From: Adhaeretor mobilis
GTDB taxonomy: Bacteria > Planctomycetota > Planctomycetia > Pirellulales > Lacipirellulaceae
Assembly (NCBI RefSeq): GCF_007741515.1
Contig: NZ_CP036263.1
Span: forward strand, 1,550,001-1,614,000
DNA length: 64,000 nucleotides
Direction: 5' to 3'
Made by a program: the position numbers and the translations under genes. The notes under the pieces were generated by a model. That model was given only the letters and a program-made list of their open reading frames with translations. It searched no databases and was not told the DNA's origin. This document shows, one piece after another, positions 8,630-17,930 of the stretch (positions are counted from its first letter, which is position 1; each line of letters begins with the position of its first letter).

Positions 8630-10903
8630 ATGAACTCCCTCCCCACAAACTCTGCTCGTTGGATCTCAGCCGCTTTGACGGTTGGGATCGTGGTGTGCCT
8701 GTTGGGTACGAGCGGATGTGCCGGTTTGAGAGTGCCAAGGATCGATCCTACTGGCGAGCGGTTTTTGATTTGGCCGAAAGATCAGCCTCAGGCGGCTATC
8801 ACCGCGGGTAATCCGACCGCTCCGCCGGTGCTGACTGATCCGTTCTTCCCTGCTCAACCCACTTCTGCTGTGCCGGTACAAGTTGCCCGCCCGCCGGAAG
8901 TACTGAAGGTTTCGCCCGAGCGCATCCTCGCGCCCATCGGCAGCGAAGTCGTCATCAAGGCGGGCATCTGTGAGAAGAGCGGCTACTTGCTTTCTGATCA
9001 GAAGCTGCAGTGGCAGCTCGCCCGCAACGGCGTCGGACAGTTTGTGGAAGTTGGCGGCAAAGGGCTACTGCAGCGCGCTTTGCTACCGTGGAACCAGTCC
9101 GAGAAGATTGATAACTACTACGCCACCGGCTACACAGCTGCCTCGCCGCTCTGTATTTCTCGCGGGACGGCCGATCCGAGCGACGATGTGGCAATTCGCC
9201 GAGGCGACGGCTGGGTGAGCGTCACCTCGCCGGTTGAGGGCACGAGCTACGTCACTGCTTACGCGCCGAACGTCGCCACTTGGAACGCAAGAAAATCAAC
9301 GGCCCAGATCCACTGGGTCGACGTGCAATGGACTTTCCCCCCCACTACCGTGCAAAGCAATGGCCAACCCCAATTGCTGACCACGACCGTCACTCGCCAA
9401 AGCGATGGCATGCCGTTGGAAGGTTATCTGGTTCGGTACGAAGTGGCCGATGGTGGTGCACTGCGTAGCGAGTCCACTGGCCAAGTTGTTGAAGTCCGCA
9501 CCGATGCGCAGGGAAAAGCCACCGTCGAGGTCGCCCCGACCGATTCGGGCGCGAATCAGTCGCGGATTGATGCCCAACTCGTCCGTCCAGCAGATTATGG
9601 CAGCGGAAGTTCGCCTAAGCTGGTCATCGGCAACGGCGCCACGATAGTCAACTGGAACGGCAACGAGCCTTATTTTAACCCCGGCACGCCGGCCCCACTG
9701 CCCAGCGAGCCACGGCCGTTGGAGCCAATACCGAGTCAACCTTCGCCAGCGGGGCCCACCACGGCGCCGCAGTTGGATGTGGAGATTTATCGCGTTACAC
9801 CAGGACAGGTAGAAGTCGACGGCCAGGTTCGCTTTGAGGTGATCATTAAGAACGTTGGTGATGCGCCAGCGACCGGACTATCGCTTAACGATCGTTTTGA
9901 TCGAGGCTTCCGTCACTTAGCTGATCCAACGGGCGAGCAGGAAATCACCACCGACTTGAAATACATCCTTGCCCCAGGGCAGCAGAATTCTGAGTACATC
10001 ACTTTCGACGTCACGAAAGCGGGCAGGATTTGCCACGAGGTAATCGTCAGTAGTGTGGAAGGTGCACGCGCCTCTAAGGGGGATTGCGTGGATGCTGTAC
10101 AGCCGGCACCCGAGCCACGTGCTGGCGTTCAAATCAAGAAGGTTGGTCCGCGCGACGCAGTCGTTGGCGAGTCGCCACTGTTTACCGTAACCGTGACCAA
10201 TACAGGCGAGACGGCGCTGACGAACGTGGAGGTTCGTGATAGCTACCCCGTGGAGCTCGCACCGCAACCAGGCCGCGACTACGAAAAGCTCGGAAATGAC
10301 ATCATCTGGCGTATCCCACGCTTGGAAGTGGGGCAGTCGAAACGCTTCGACGTGTACGCTCAAGGCCTCCAGCCTTCGCTGAGGGCAACTAGCTATGCCG
10401 AAGTGAGCGCACTAGCTGAGGGAGTGCCGGGCAACTATCGCAGTGCGAGCGAGCACACCATCGAAATTAAACCCCTTCGAGGCGGCGCCCCCGGCGGCAC
10501 TGTGCCGGGCGGTGTAACCAATGCCGATGGCAATCTAAAGATTCGCCTCGAATCGCTCAATGACACCGTGCGAGTTGGCACGCGACAGCGTTACCGCGTG
10601 ACGATTGAAAACGTTGGCCAGAATGTCGATGGCCTGGTCTACATGCGTGTCATATTTCCTCAAGGCATGAGACCCGACATATTGACTGCTCAAGGACCGC
10701 AAAACGTGCAAACCGAGTTCGATGCCGGGCAAAACGCGATCGTTTTTACGCCGGTCAAGAGTCTTCGTCCGCGGGAGGTGCTACCCTACGAGTTCAACGC
10801 GGACGTGAACCAGCCCGGCAGCGGCACCATTACGGCGGAAGCTGTGAGCAGCAATTCGGCAAATGGCGTGATCGATGCGGTTAACGTGCAGATGATTCGG
10901 TAG
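8630..10903 (+). CDS. DUF11/CARDB-repeat lipoprotein
   Basis: The protein has 757 residues. The N-terminus is a lipoprotein signal with lipobox-like LGTSGC, placing the lipidated Cys at residue 30. The middle (about 80-350) has Ig-like beta-strand character. Three DUF11-like beta-sandwich repeats follow. They begin near 381 (VEVDGQVRFEVIIKNVGDAP), 497 (VVGESPLFTVTVTNTGETAL) and 635 (VRVGTRQRYRVTIENVG). A Pro-rich hinge separates the first half from the repeats. Such repeats serve as stalks or adhesive modules on cell-surface proteins and are abundant in planctomycetes. No enzymatic motif is seen. It is probably anchored in the outer membrane and exposed. Confidence 0.8.
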   Translation: MNSLPTNSARWISAALTVGIVVCLLGTSGCAGLRVPRIDPTGERFLIWPKDQPQAAITAGNPTAPPVLTDPFFPAQPTSAVPVQVARPPEVLKVSPERILAPIGSEVVIKAGICEKSGYLLSDQKLQWQLARNGVGQFVEVGGKGLLQRALLPWNQSEKIDNYYATGYTAASPLCISRGTADPSDDVAIRRGDGWVSVTSPVEGTSYVTAYAPNVATWNARKSTAQIHWVDVQWTFPPTTVQSNGQPQLLTTTVTRQSDGMPLEGYLVRYEVADGGALRSESTGQVVEVRTDAQGKATVEVAPTDSGANQSRIDAQLVRPADYGSGSSPKLVIGNGATIVNWNGNEPYFNPGTPAPLPSEPRPLEPIPSQPSPAGPTTAPQLDVEIYRVTPGQVEVDGQVRFEVIIKNVGDAPATGLSLNDRFDRGFRHLADPTGEQEITTDLKYILAPGQQNSEYITFDVTKAGRICHEVIVSSVEGARASKGDCVDAVQPAPEPRAGVQIKKVGPRDAVVGESPLFTVTVTNTGETALTNVEVRDSYPVELAPQPGRDYEKLGNDIIWRIPRLEVGQSKRFDVYAQGLQPSLRATSYAEVSALAEGVPGNYRSASEHTIEIKPLRGGAPGGTVPGGVTNADGNLKIRLESLNDTVRVGTRQRYRVTIENVGQNVDGLVYMRVIFPQGMRPDILTAQGPQNVQTEFDAGQNAIVFTPVKSLRPREVLPYEFNADVNQPGSGTITAEAVSSNSANGVIDAVNVQMIR

Positions 10904-10959
10904 CTGCCCCAAAAGTGGGCCGTTGCCAGGGGGCAGGGGGCAGTGTTAGCTTAGAACGC

Positions 10960-11463
10960 ATGCCCCGCTTTGTTCTTCTTTGGCACGCGTGCCCGTCCAG
11001 TTATGGGAAATCTGACCCCAAAGGTAGCCATTGGGATTTTTTGCTTGAGGATGGCGGTGCGCTGGCGACTTGGAATTTGTTTGAATTGCCTAGTGCTTGG
11101 AATAAGTCTGTATTGAACGAGGGCGCTGCTAAGCCGAAAGCGGCGGGAATAGCCGCGGGCCAACGGCCCGCCGGTGCGCGTCCGGACGAGCTTGCAAACT
11201 CAAGAATCGTTGCCGCAGAAAAGATCCAGGACCACCGGTTGGCGTATCTCGACTACGAAGGACCCATCACAAGTGAGAATCCTGAAAATCGTGCAAGCGT
11301 GGATAAAGGCTCTGTGGAACGGATCGACGGGGGGGAGTATCGGTTGCTTGAGCGGAGTGAAACTCTCTGGCGGGTTGAACTTGCTGGTGAGTTTTTGCAG
11401 GGGATCGTGGAATTGCGTTTCTTGCAGGAAGGGGATTGGCGGTTGGAAGTGGGGTCTCCTTAG
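10960..11463 (+). CDS. Stand-alone LigD-type 3'-phosphoesterase domain protein
   Basis: The protein is 167 residues from the ATG at 10960; the frame is open from 10915, but the extra residues are not family-like. It matches the phosphoesterase (PE) module of bacterial NHEJ ligase LigD. LLWHACP and GSHWDFLLEDGGALATWNL correspond to the His/Asp metal-binding HYD-L-E region. QDHRLAYLDYEGPI corresponds to the EDH...Y-FEG segment, and RVELAGEFLQGIVEL to the closing strands. In LigD this domain trims 3' phosphates and ribonucleotides at breaks. Here it is free of ligase or polymerase domains, and no Ku gene is adjacent. A low-complexity Ala/Gly stretch sits mid-protein (about 50-70). Whether it still acts on DNA ends is unknown. 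Confidence 0.72.
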   Translation: MPRFVLLWHACPSSYGKSDPKGSHWDFLLEDGGALATWNLFELPSAWNKSVLNEGAAKPKAAGIAAGQRPAGARPDELANSRIVAAEKIQDHRLAYLDYEGPITSENPENRASVDKGSVERIDGGEYRLLERSETLWRVELAGEFLQGIVELRFLQEGDWRLEVGSP

Positions 11464-11480
11464 AACTTCGCCGAGCGAGT

Positions 11481-11518
11481 AGCAAGCTCCGCGGCTAAAT
11501 GGCTTCTCTTAGTGCTTA
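11481..11518 (+). repeat. Short palindromic dispersed repeat, diverged copy B
   Basis: GCAAGCTCCGCGGCTAAATG, followed shortly by TTAGTGCTTA, resembles the right half of the element at 4668-4700 (GCACCGCGGCTAAATGGGAG, then GGTGCTTTA). The left arm of the palindrome is degraded here. Confidence 0.4.
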
Positions 11519-11688
11519 GGCGTTAGCGCGATCGCTACGGCCCCACTATTCGGAACGGTCCAAACGACCCGACCCGTAGAGTTTCTTTACACGGTAACGT
11601 TTATCAGTGCCGATCTGTAGGAGTGTACGGATCACACCGCGGGTCGCTATCTTGGCGGTTGACTCGCTTGGGCATAGGAGGCACTTCG

Positions 11689-12816
11689 ATGTCAGTAAAA
11701 AACACGGAACGTTACCGCAACAATTCTTCCTCGCATCAGGGGCAAGGCGAATGGTGGAAACTGCTAGCCGCCGTGGGGCTTACCGTCGCAATCGTTTACT
11801 TCGGTCACATGCGCCCCGCTGACCGCAACCTGCTGCTGTTGCAGCGGCAGTGCCACGAGCTGAACTTAGCCGTTAGTCAGCTCACCCGTCAGACGGTTGC
11901 CGCTGACGGAACGCTTGGCGTGATCGAATCGCTCTCCGTGCAAAACGCACGCATTGCCGATGCGGAAGCCAAGCTCAATGCCATCAGCCAGCGTTGGGAC
12001 GCCATCGCTTCGAAAGCTGAGGCTATCGCCACTCGTACGGGCGATTTCGCAGAGCTCGCTCAGGCCCAGTCGCGTCTCGCTACACATAGCCAGACGCTCG
12101 ACGGCGTGCTCGATGCAGTGGACGACTTGGAGATTTTGCGCCGCGACATGAAAGCCTCGCACCAACAGCTCACCCGAGCTGGTGCCACGCTGGCGAATCT
12201 CGAAGCACTGCAGAGCCGGCTCACCCGAGCACTGGATCGCGTTGATCGAGCCGCCCCGGCGCTTGACGCGGTAGACAGCCTGTGCGAGGAAGTGGCTCTG
12301 AGTCGCTCGAAACTGGCTGCGAGCGAGCAGACTCTTGCCGAGGCCAGTGGCAAGAGCTTCAAGCAGGTGGCCGTACTGGCGAGCCAGTTGGAGCGTCAAT
12401 CGCACGTGCTTGCCGAAGCCCATGCGGGCGCTGCCGACTCGCAACGCGGTCTCGATGCTTTGGTGGACTTGAAAGACCAAGTCCTCACGGAGGCGACCGA
12501 TCTGACCGAAGCGGAAGCCACACTGCAACGATTGGTGGACATGCAAACGAGCGTGCAGCTGGCGGATGAGACCCTGAACGACATTCAGCACATGGTTGTC
12601 GATGTCATGCTCATTCAGCCCGCTGCTGAACGTGCGGTGGCCGCGCTGAAGCCAGTGGTTGAGTTCACCCGCATGAGCCAGCGGCTCAACCCGCAGGACC
12701 GCTTTAGCAGCAAGCCGGAAGCCGCGGAGCCTGCCGAGAAGGTGACTGCTGACGAGCAGGCCGACTCCGCAGCGGAGCAGCTGGACATTGCGACGACGAT
12801 TTTGAATTGGTTCTAA
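11689..12816 (+). CDS. Membrane-anchored coiled-coil protein
   Basis: The protein is 375 residues from the ATG at 11689, with ATAGGAGG seven bases upstream. This favours it over the open frame beginning at 11623. A short basic N-terminus with Ser/Gln-rich sequence precedes one transmembrane helix (about 28-44, WWKLLAAVGLTVAIVYFG). The rest is long amphipathic helix rich in Ala, Leu, Gln and Arg with heptad-like spacing, for example ALDRVDRAAPALDAVDSL. The tail is acidic. No enzyme domain is visible. By architecture it could be a periplasmic or cytoplasmic spacer or scaffold. It is closed by a perfect terminator and appears monocistronic. Confidence 0.7.
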   Translation: MSVKNTERYRNNSSSHQGQGEWWKLLAAVGLTVAIVYFGHMRPADRNLLLLQRQCHELNLAVSQLTRQTVAADGTLGVIESLSVQNARIADAEAKLNAISQRWDAIASKAEAIATRTGDFAELAQAQSRLATHSQTLDGVLDAVDDLEILRRDMKASHQQLTRAGATLANLEALQSRLTRALDRVDRAAPALDAVDSLCEEVALSRSKLAASEQTLAEASGKSFKQVAVLASQLERQSHVLAEAHAGAADSQRGLDALVDLKDQVLTEATDLTEAEATLQRLVDMQTSVQLADETLNDIQHMVVDVMLIQPAAERAVAALKPVVEFTRMSQRLNPQDRFSSKPEAAEPAEKVTADEQADSAAEQLDIATTILNWF

Positions 12817-12849
12817 GGGCTTCTCTGCCAACTAAATATTTCTACGACT

Positions 12850-12881
12850 AAGGCCGGGGTGCGTAAGCACCCCGGCCTTTT
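12850..12881 (+). terminator. Rho-independent terminator
   Basis: The arms AAGGCCGGGGTGC and GCACCCCGGCCTT pair perfectly around a GTAA tetraloop and are followed by TT. The hairpin lies 34 bases after the coiled-coil gene and could work in both directions. Confidence 0.9.
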
Positions 12882-12969
12882 GCCACTTCTGCTGGCATAA
12901 CCCTCCGCTAGCACTTCATCATTGTGCGAAACCGAGGTTGACCAAATCAGTCAATTGGGCGAAGTTCCC

Positions 12970-12999
12970 ACAGCCGCGCTGCCTGTCAGGTGCGGCTGT
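12970..12999 (+). other. Hairpin upstream of DUF2513 gene
   Basis: The arms ACAGCCGC and GCGGCTGT pair perfectly across a 14-base loop, about 85 bases before the next start codon. There is no T-tract, so it is not a standard terminator. It may be a leader structure or an operator. Confidence 0.35.
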
Positions 13000-13083
13000 C
13001 GTGTGCGTCCCGCCTGGTCGTTGGGAATGACCAGCCCGCATGAATTACTGACGAACCTCTTGTTTCCCGCAATGGAGTGAACG

Positions 13084-13842
13084 ATGAAGCGAGACATAGA
13101 CTTGGCCCGCGAGCTGTTGCTCGATATTGAAAATCGTGGCATCGACTGCTCGATGAGCGTACTACGCAGTGGCCCCAATCAAGAAAACGAAGAACGCATT
13201 CGGTACCACCTGCGCCTGCTGATCGATGCTGGCTTGTTGAAGGAGGTTGACCGTACCTCGACCGGCATTCCTTGTTTGCGTCTGACTCACGATGGGCACG
13301 AACTGCTTGAGTTGGCCCGAAATGAAGGTCGTTGGCGGCAAGCGAAGAGTGCTTGCCAGCAGCGCATCGGCGGACTGTCGCTCTCGGTGATTCGCCAGTT
13401 GCTTATCCGCTCCGCACTGCGTCCCCGCTACGGACGTCGCTTCCGCCCTTTCGTCGCTGAAGGTCGCTATGAAGTTGATCGCTATCGCGAATTTGATCAC
13501 TATCGCCCCCAGAATCACTACCGTACACGTCCTGCCTATCGTGCCGAGCCGTACCGCTACGAGACGATACGAGATGAAAACGCAGTCTATGGTCCCGGAT
13601 CATACGCTCCTATGGAGGGTGAAGATATGATCGATACTCGTGCGGCGGACGCGCGCGACTGGTGGACCGATGGGGTCGATCAAGGTGAGCCTCGCTATGC
13701 AGAACCGCGTTGCGTCCGCACCCGCTTCGCCGGTTACGAGATGAACGGTCGCGATAGCTACCAACGCAATGGCATTGATCTGGATGGCGACGGCCGCATC
13801 GATCTGGAGTTTGAAACTACCCTGCCAGACTACCTGATCTGA
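13084..13842 (+). CDS. DUF2513 domain protein with Tyr/Arg-rich C-terminal half
   Basis: The protein has 252 residues; the ATG at 13084 has GGAG 7 bases upstream. Residues 1-95 match the DUF2513 pattern: MKRDIDLARELLLDIENRG, then RYHLRLLIDAGLL, then LTHDGHELLELARNEGRW. These are small winged-helix-like proteins common in phage and plasmid neighbourhoods. Residues about 115-165 are densely Tyr/Arg/His-rich (RYEVDRYREFDHYRPQNHY), which is not usual for this family. The tail ends in an Asp-rich loop (DLDGDGRIDLEF) resembling an EF-hand. No other phage genes are nearby. The N-terminal domain suggests nucleic-acid binding; the role of the second half is unknown. Confidence 0.75.
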   Translation: MKRDIDLARELLLDIENRGIDCSMSVLRSGPNQENEERIRYHLRLLIDAGLLKEVDRTSTGIPCLRLTHDGHELLELARNEGRWRQAKSACQQRIGGLSLSVIRQLLIRSALRPRYGRRFRPFVAEGRYEVDRYREFDHYRPQNHYRTRPAYRAEPYRYETIRDENAVYGPGSYAPMEGEDMIDTRAADARDWWTDGVDQGEPRYAEPRCVRTRFAGYEMNGRDSYQRNGIDLDGDGRIDLEFETTLPDYLI

Positions 13843-13889
13843 GACCGACCGGTTTGATTCTCCCCAGGAGAGTCGCTAAGCTACTTAGC

Positions 13890-13929
13890 GGGCGGCGCGT
13901 TCGAATTGAACGCGACGCCCGTCATTTTT
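13890..13929 (+). terminator. Rho-independent terminator after DUF2513 gene
   Basis: The arms GGGCGGCGCGTTC and GAACGCGACGCCC, with one mismatch, enclose a short AT loop and are followed by GTCATTTTT. It separates DUF2513 from the glycosyltransferase that starts at 13952. Confidence 0.85.
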
Positions 13930-13951
13930 GCGCTACCCGTGAAGCATTTCC

Positions 13952-15493
13952 ATGAACATAGTAATTCTTCATCACCACTTAAATCCCGGCGGGGTGACCC
14001 GCGTGGTGGAGAATCACCTGCGCGCGCTGGGCACCGTTCCAGATAACGGCGAATTGCAAGTGCTCTTGTTGCATGGCGGACGCTGCCAAGATTGGCCTCT
14101 AGAGAGATTACAAGAATCGCTGCCATTCCAAATTTCGATGAACACTATCGAAGGTCTGGACTATGACCTCACCGGAACGAAGCCTAGTGAGGCGCTAGGT
14201 CAGCGGATCGCCAGGAAACTTGCTAGTGAACAGTTCACTCCAGAAAACACGCTTCTTCATTGGCACAATCATTCGCTTGGGAAGAACGCATCGACTCCGC
14301 TAGCGGTTACTCACTTAGCAACGCAGGGTTATCGACAACTACTGCAGGTTCACGATTTTGCGGAAGACTTTCGCCCGAGCAACTATCGCTACTTGCTGCG
14401 CAAGTTGGGCGAAGGCGATGCTGAGCAACTGGCAGCACGGATGTATCCGCAATCCACAGGGATTCACTACGCGGTGCTCAACGGTCGAGATCGAGCGGTA
14501 CTGGCCGAAGCGGGGATAGAACGGTCGCGGCTGCACTTCTTACCGAACCCGGTCGCTGGTCCACCGCTCGATGACGATGCCGACGAGGCCCGGCGGATGG
14601 TCAACGAGAAGCTGGCTATCTCAGCCGAGAAGCGATTTGTTGTCTATCCGGTGCGCGGCATCCGGCGAAAGAACCTGGGTGAGTTCCTGCTCTGGTCCAC
14701 GGCCTGCCGCGATGCGCATTTCCTAGTGACGCTTGCTCCGCAGAATCCCGCGGAACGGGCGTCGTTTGATCGTTGGTCAGCGCTTGCGGAGGAACTAGAG
14801 CTCCCCTGCACGTTGGGCGTGCCGAGCACCGCGGAGCTTGCCTTCGGTGAAATACTCGCTGCCAGCGATGCCCTACTGACCACAAGCGTGGCTGAGGGCT
14901 TTGGCATGACGTTCTTGGAGTGCTGGCTCGTCGAGAGAGATCTTCTGGGGCGGGATTTACCTGAGATCACACAGGACTTCACGTGCGCGGGGCTCGACCT
15001 AAGCCAACTCTATGAGACGTTGGAAATACCCACTCAGTGGTTTGATCGTGGCGAGTATCTCAGCAGCATGTCGCTCCTAATGGCGGAGGCATACTCGGGC
15101 TTTGGTGTCGTCCCCACTACGCCCGAAGAATTGAGAGAGCAGCTTGCGAGCTTGATCGATCATCCGACCATCGACTTTGCCCGGCTGCCTTCTTCGTTGC
15201 AAGCGAGTGTCATCCGCCAAGTGCATCAGGACGAATCACGTCGAGAGCAGTTGCTCGAACTGAACCCTAAACTCGCCGTTAGTGCGTGCAAAGATTCAGA
15301 CCGAGTCACTAGCAATGCGGCTATCACCCAGCAGCAGTATTCACTCGCCAACCTTGGTGAGCAGTTGCTTACTACTTACCAAGCAACAATGGCTAGCACG
15401 ACTGCGGATGCTACCGCACTCCCACGAGGGCAAGCGATTCTGGGTGCGTTTTTGCGAACCGATCGATTCAATCCAGTGCGAGTTGAGTCATGA
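13952..15493 (+). CDS. GT4-like (GT-B) glycosyltransferase
   Basis: The protein has 513 residues. The N-terminus MNIVILHHHLNPGGVTRVVE carries the Gly-Gly loop typical of GT-B glycosyltransferases. The C-terminal Rossmann half contains VYPVRGIRRKNLGEFL (the sugar-nucleotide phosphate-binding Arg/Lys region) and an E-x7-E motif in SVAEGFGMTFLECWLV near residues 312-327. The acceptor and donor cannot be read from the sequence. The stop overlaps the start of the next gene (HAD phosphatase) by four bases (ATGA), so the two are translationally coupled. That arrangement suits a sugar-phosphate synthase and matching phosphatase. Together with the GT81 and GH13_18 genes at 20.8-23.9 kb, a role in glucosylglycerate-type solute synthesis is plausible but unproven. 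Confidence 0.75.
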   Translation: MNIVILHHHLNPGGVTRVVENHLRALGTVPDNGELQVLLLHGGRCQDWPLERLQESLPFQISMNTIEGLDYDLTGTKPSEALGQRIARKLASEQFTPENTLLHWHNHSLGKNASTPLAVTHLATQGYRQLLQVHDFAEDFRPSNYRYLLRKLGEGDAEQLAARMYPQSTGIHYAVLNGRDRAVLAEAGIERSRLHFLPNPVAGPPLDDDADEARRMVNEKLAISAEKRFVVYPVRGIRRKNLGEFLLWSTACRDAHFLVTLAPQNPAERASFDRWSALAEELELPCTLGVPSTAELAFGEILAASDALLTTSVAEGFGMTFLECWLVERDLLGRDLPEITQDFTCAGLDLSQLYETLEIPTQWFDRGEYLSSMSLLMAEAYSGFGVVPTTPEELREQLASLIDHPTIDFARLPSSLQASVIRQVHQDESRREQLLELNPKLAVSACKDSDRVTSNAAITQQQYSLANLGEQLLTTYQATMASTTADATALPRGQAILGAFLRTDRFNPVRVES

Positions 15494-16419
15494 GCCAATC
15501 GGAGCAGCAGGCACTCGAACAGATTATCAAGCAGGCGAGCCGACCGCTTGAACCGCAACCTACTGCGCAAAACCCCGAACTGCCCAAGTTGGCGGGCGTT
15601 CGTGCGGTGCTGTTCGATATCTATGGCACACTCATCATTAGCGGCAGCGGTGATATCGGGGCCGCTGACCCGACGATTCGTGGGCAAGCCTTTGCGGATG
15701 CCCTGGCTGCGGTAGGGGTAGAGTACCAAGGCGATTGTGCCGCCGGTGCGCGTGCGCTTCGCCACCAGATAGATGCGAGCCACGATCGCTCGCGTGCTGC
15801 AGGGGTTGAGTTTCCAGAGATCGATATCGTAGAAGTCTGGCGGCTCACCTGTGAGGAGCTAGCTAGAGGAAACTCCATCGCAATGGGCCAGCAAATCAAT
15901 CATCAACAGCTGGCGGTGGAATTTGAAGTCCGCACGAACCCCGTGTGGCCCATGCCCGGCCTGTTGGATTGCTTAGCCGACTTGAAGCGAAAAGGGCTGA
16001 TTCTAGGGATTATCAGCAATGCTCAGTTCTTCACGCCGTTAGTGTTTCCCGCTTTAGCTCGCCAAACGCTAGATAATTTGGGCGTAGCCCCAGAATTACG
16101 GTACTATTCCTATGAGTACGGCCGCGCGAAGCCGGGGGAGTGGTTGTACGAAAAAGCGGCCCGTGGTTTGGCAGACCAAGATAACCCGATCCACCCCACC
16201 GAGACGCTTTACGTAGGAAACGACCTTCGCAACGATATATGGCCGGCTGCCCAGGTTGGATTTCGTACGACACTGTTCGCTGGCGACCAGCGCAGTTTGC
16301 GATTGCGTGAGGATGCTCCCAACCGTGACCAACAACCCGAACCGGATGCGATTGTGACGCAGCTCAATCAGATTCCAACTATTATTGGTGAAAGCGACAT
16401 TGGCGAATCGCAATCCTAG
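15490..16419 (+). CDS. HAD-superfamily phosphatase
   Basis: The protein has 309 residues and its start overlaps the preceding glycosyltransferase stop (ATGA). A 38-residue Gln/Glu-rich N-terminus leads to HAD motif I as VLFDIYGTL, with the nucleophile Asp near residue 43. The usual second Asp is replaced by Tyr, as in some HAD phosphatases. Motif II is GIISNAQ, motif III is the Lys in RAKPGEW, and motif IV is YVGNDLRNDIWPAAQVGF. An alpha-helical cap lies between motifs I and II. Coupling to a glycosyltransferase suggests it dephosphorylates that enzyme's product, for example a glycosyl-3-phosphoglycerate. This is inference from context; the fold call is secure. Confidence 0.85.
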   Translation: MSQSEQQALEQIIKQASRPLEPQPTAQNPELPKLAGVRAVLFDIYGTLIISGSGDIGAADPTIRGQAFADALAAVGVEYQGDCAAGARALRHQIDASHDRSRAAGVEFPEIDIVEVWRLTCEELARGNSIAMGQQINHQQLAVEFEVRTNPVWPMPGLLDCLADLKRKGLILGIISNAQFFTPLVFPALARQTLDNLGVAPELRYYSYEYGRAKPGEWLYEKAARGLADQDNPIHPTETLYVGNDLRNDIWPAAQVGFRTTLFAGDQRSLRLREDAPNRDQQPEPDAIVTQLNQIPTIIGESDIGESQS

Positions 16420-16432
16420 CGAAGAACAACTT

Positions 16433-16475
16433 TAGCCCACGAGCCAACTTCAAGACCGATAGTGCTCGCGGGCTA
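16433..16475 (+). repeat. TAGCCCGCGAGC-type hairpin repeat
   Basis: The arms TAGCCCACGAGC (16433-16444) and GCTCGCGGGCTA (16464-16475) pair at 11 of 12 positions. Single-arm relatives (ATAGCCCGC[AG]AGCTA) occur after the stop codons at 29042 and 31986. It may act as a weak terminator for the GT-HAD operon or be a dispersed repeat. Confidence 0.5.
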
Positions 16476-16565
16476 GCCTCCAGGCTTAATTTGATACAAA
16501 CCCTTTCGAAACAAGACCTCTCACAAGCCTGGCGGCGCTAGCGTGGGACATTCCCAAAGATTCTC

Positions 16566-17852
16566 ATGAGTAGCGACAGCCAACGCCACGGGCAAAACAT
16601 CGGTTTCGTTGGTACCCGTTTCGCGGGTACCGATGGCGTATCTTTAGAAGCCGCGAAGTGGGCCCAAATTCTTTGGGATCATCGCCATGTGAGCCACTGG
16701 TTCGCTGGTCGATTAGATACGGATCCCTCGATTAGCATGCTCCGTGAGCATGCTTGGTTCGGCCATCCCGATATTCTGTGGATCAACGAGCGGATTTTCG
16801 GCCGGACAACGCGAACGACTGAAGTGACGCGACGCGTCTACTCCATCGCAGAGCATTTGAAGCGATCGCTCTATGAATTCGTCGATCAGTTCGCCATTGA
16901 TATTCTCATTGTGCAGAACGCGCTATGCATTCCCATGAACTTGCCATTGGGTGTTGCACTCACGCAATTCATCGCAGAGACCGGCTTTCCAACGATTGCG
17001 CACCATCACGATTTCTATTGGGAACGCGATCGCTTCTCGGTGAACGCCATCGGCGATTTTCTGGCGATGTCGTTTCCGCCTTCGTTGCCATCGATTCAGC
17101 ACGTGACGATTAACTCGGCTGCGCAGGAAGCGTTGTCTCATCGGCTGGGCGAGTCTTCCGTCCTGGTGCCTAATGTGTTGGACTTCGAGACACCTCCCGA
17201 AGAAAACGACGACTATATTAGCCATATGCGTGAGGATCTCGGCCTTGATCCGGACGACATCATGTTCCTCCAGCCTACGCGCGTAGTACCACGAAAAGGT
17301 ATCGAGCACGCCATCTCGCTCCTCGCGGCGCTGAAGAACCCTAAATGTAAGCTGGTGGTGTCACACGAGTCGGGCGACGAAGGGGACGAGTATCTGCATG
17401 CCTTGCACGAGATGGCAGAGCAGCAGGGCGTATCGCTGCTCATGGTTTCCGATCGTATCACCGAGGAACGCGAAACAACCGCCGAGGGCGAACGCACTTA
17501 CACCCTTGGCGATGCTTATGCGATTGCCGACTTCATCACCTATCCCAGTATCTACGAAGGCTTCGGCAATGCGTTGATTGAGGCGTTCTACTATCGCAAG
17601 CCGGTGCTAGTGAATCGTTACTCAATCTTCGTGAAGGACATCGAGCCGAAGGACTTCAAAGTGATCACCATGAACGGCTACCTCACCAAAGATGTGGTCG
17701 CCAAGGTGCAGCGTGTGATTAACGAGCCCGAGTACCGCGAGCAAATGGTGCAGCACAACTTCGAGCTAGGTAGGAAGTTCTACAGCTACGGCGTCCTGCG
17801 ACGCAAGCTGCGGGCGTTGATTACGAATCATACGGGGATGGATGATTTGTAG
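16566..17852 (+). CDS. GT4 family glycosyltransferase
   Basis: The protein has 428 residues. The N-terminal domain begins [19 protein letters not shown], a GT-B donor/acceptor loop with a Gly-Thr-Asp-Gly turn. It carries [12 protein letters not shown] near 140. The C-terminal domain has [19 protein letters not shown] near 235-255 and the E-x7-E motif in [12 protein letters not shown] near 330. It lies 146 bases after the HAD gene on the same strand. The GTDGVSLE start reminds me of retaining GT4 enzymes that make mannosylglucosylglycerate or related glycosides, but I cannot confirm that from sequence alone. Family call strong, substrate open. Confidence 0.8.
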   Translation: MSSDSQRHGQNIGFVGTRFAGTDGVSLEAAKWAQILWDHRHVSHWFAGRLDTDPSISMLREHAWFGHPDILWINERIFGRTTRTTEVTRRVYSIAEHLKRSLYEFVDQFAIDILIVQNALCIPMNLPLGVALTQFIAETGFPTIAHHHDFYWERDRFSVNAIGDFLAMSFPPSLPSIQHVTINSAAQEALSHRLGESSVLVPNVLDFETPPEENDDYISHMREDLGLDPDDIMFLQPTRVVPRKGIEHAISLLAALKNPKCKLVVSHESGDEGDEYLHALHEMAEQQGVSLLMVSDRITEERETTAEGERTYTLGDAYAIADFITYPSIYEGFGNALIEAFYYRKPVLVNRYSIFVKDIEPKDFKVITMNGYLTKDVVAKVQRVINEPEYREQMVQHNFELGRKFYSYGVLRRKLRALITNHTGMDDL

Positions 17853-17930
17853 GGTTACTGCCCCCACCTCCGAATCAAGCTAGTCCGCGCTGAGTCAACT
17901 GATGACATGGCCGATGGATACCGGGCATCC

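Noticed and set aside
11866-12831. 321-codon minus-strand frame
   Set aside because: It lies entirely antisense to the coiled-coil gene, whose start, ribosome binding site and terminator are convincing; the composition is a mirror artefact.
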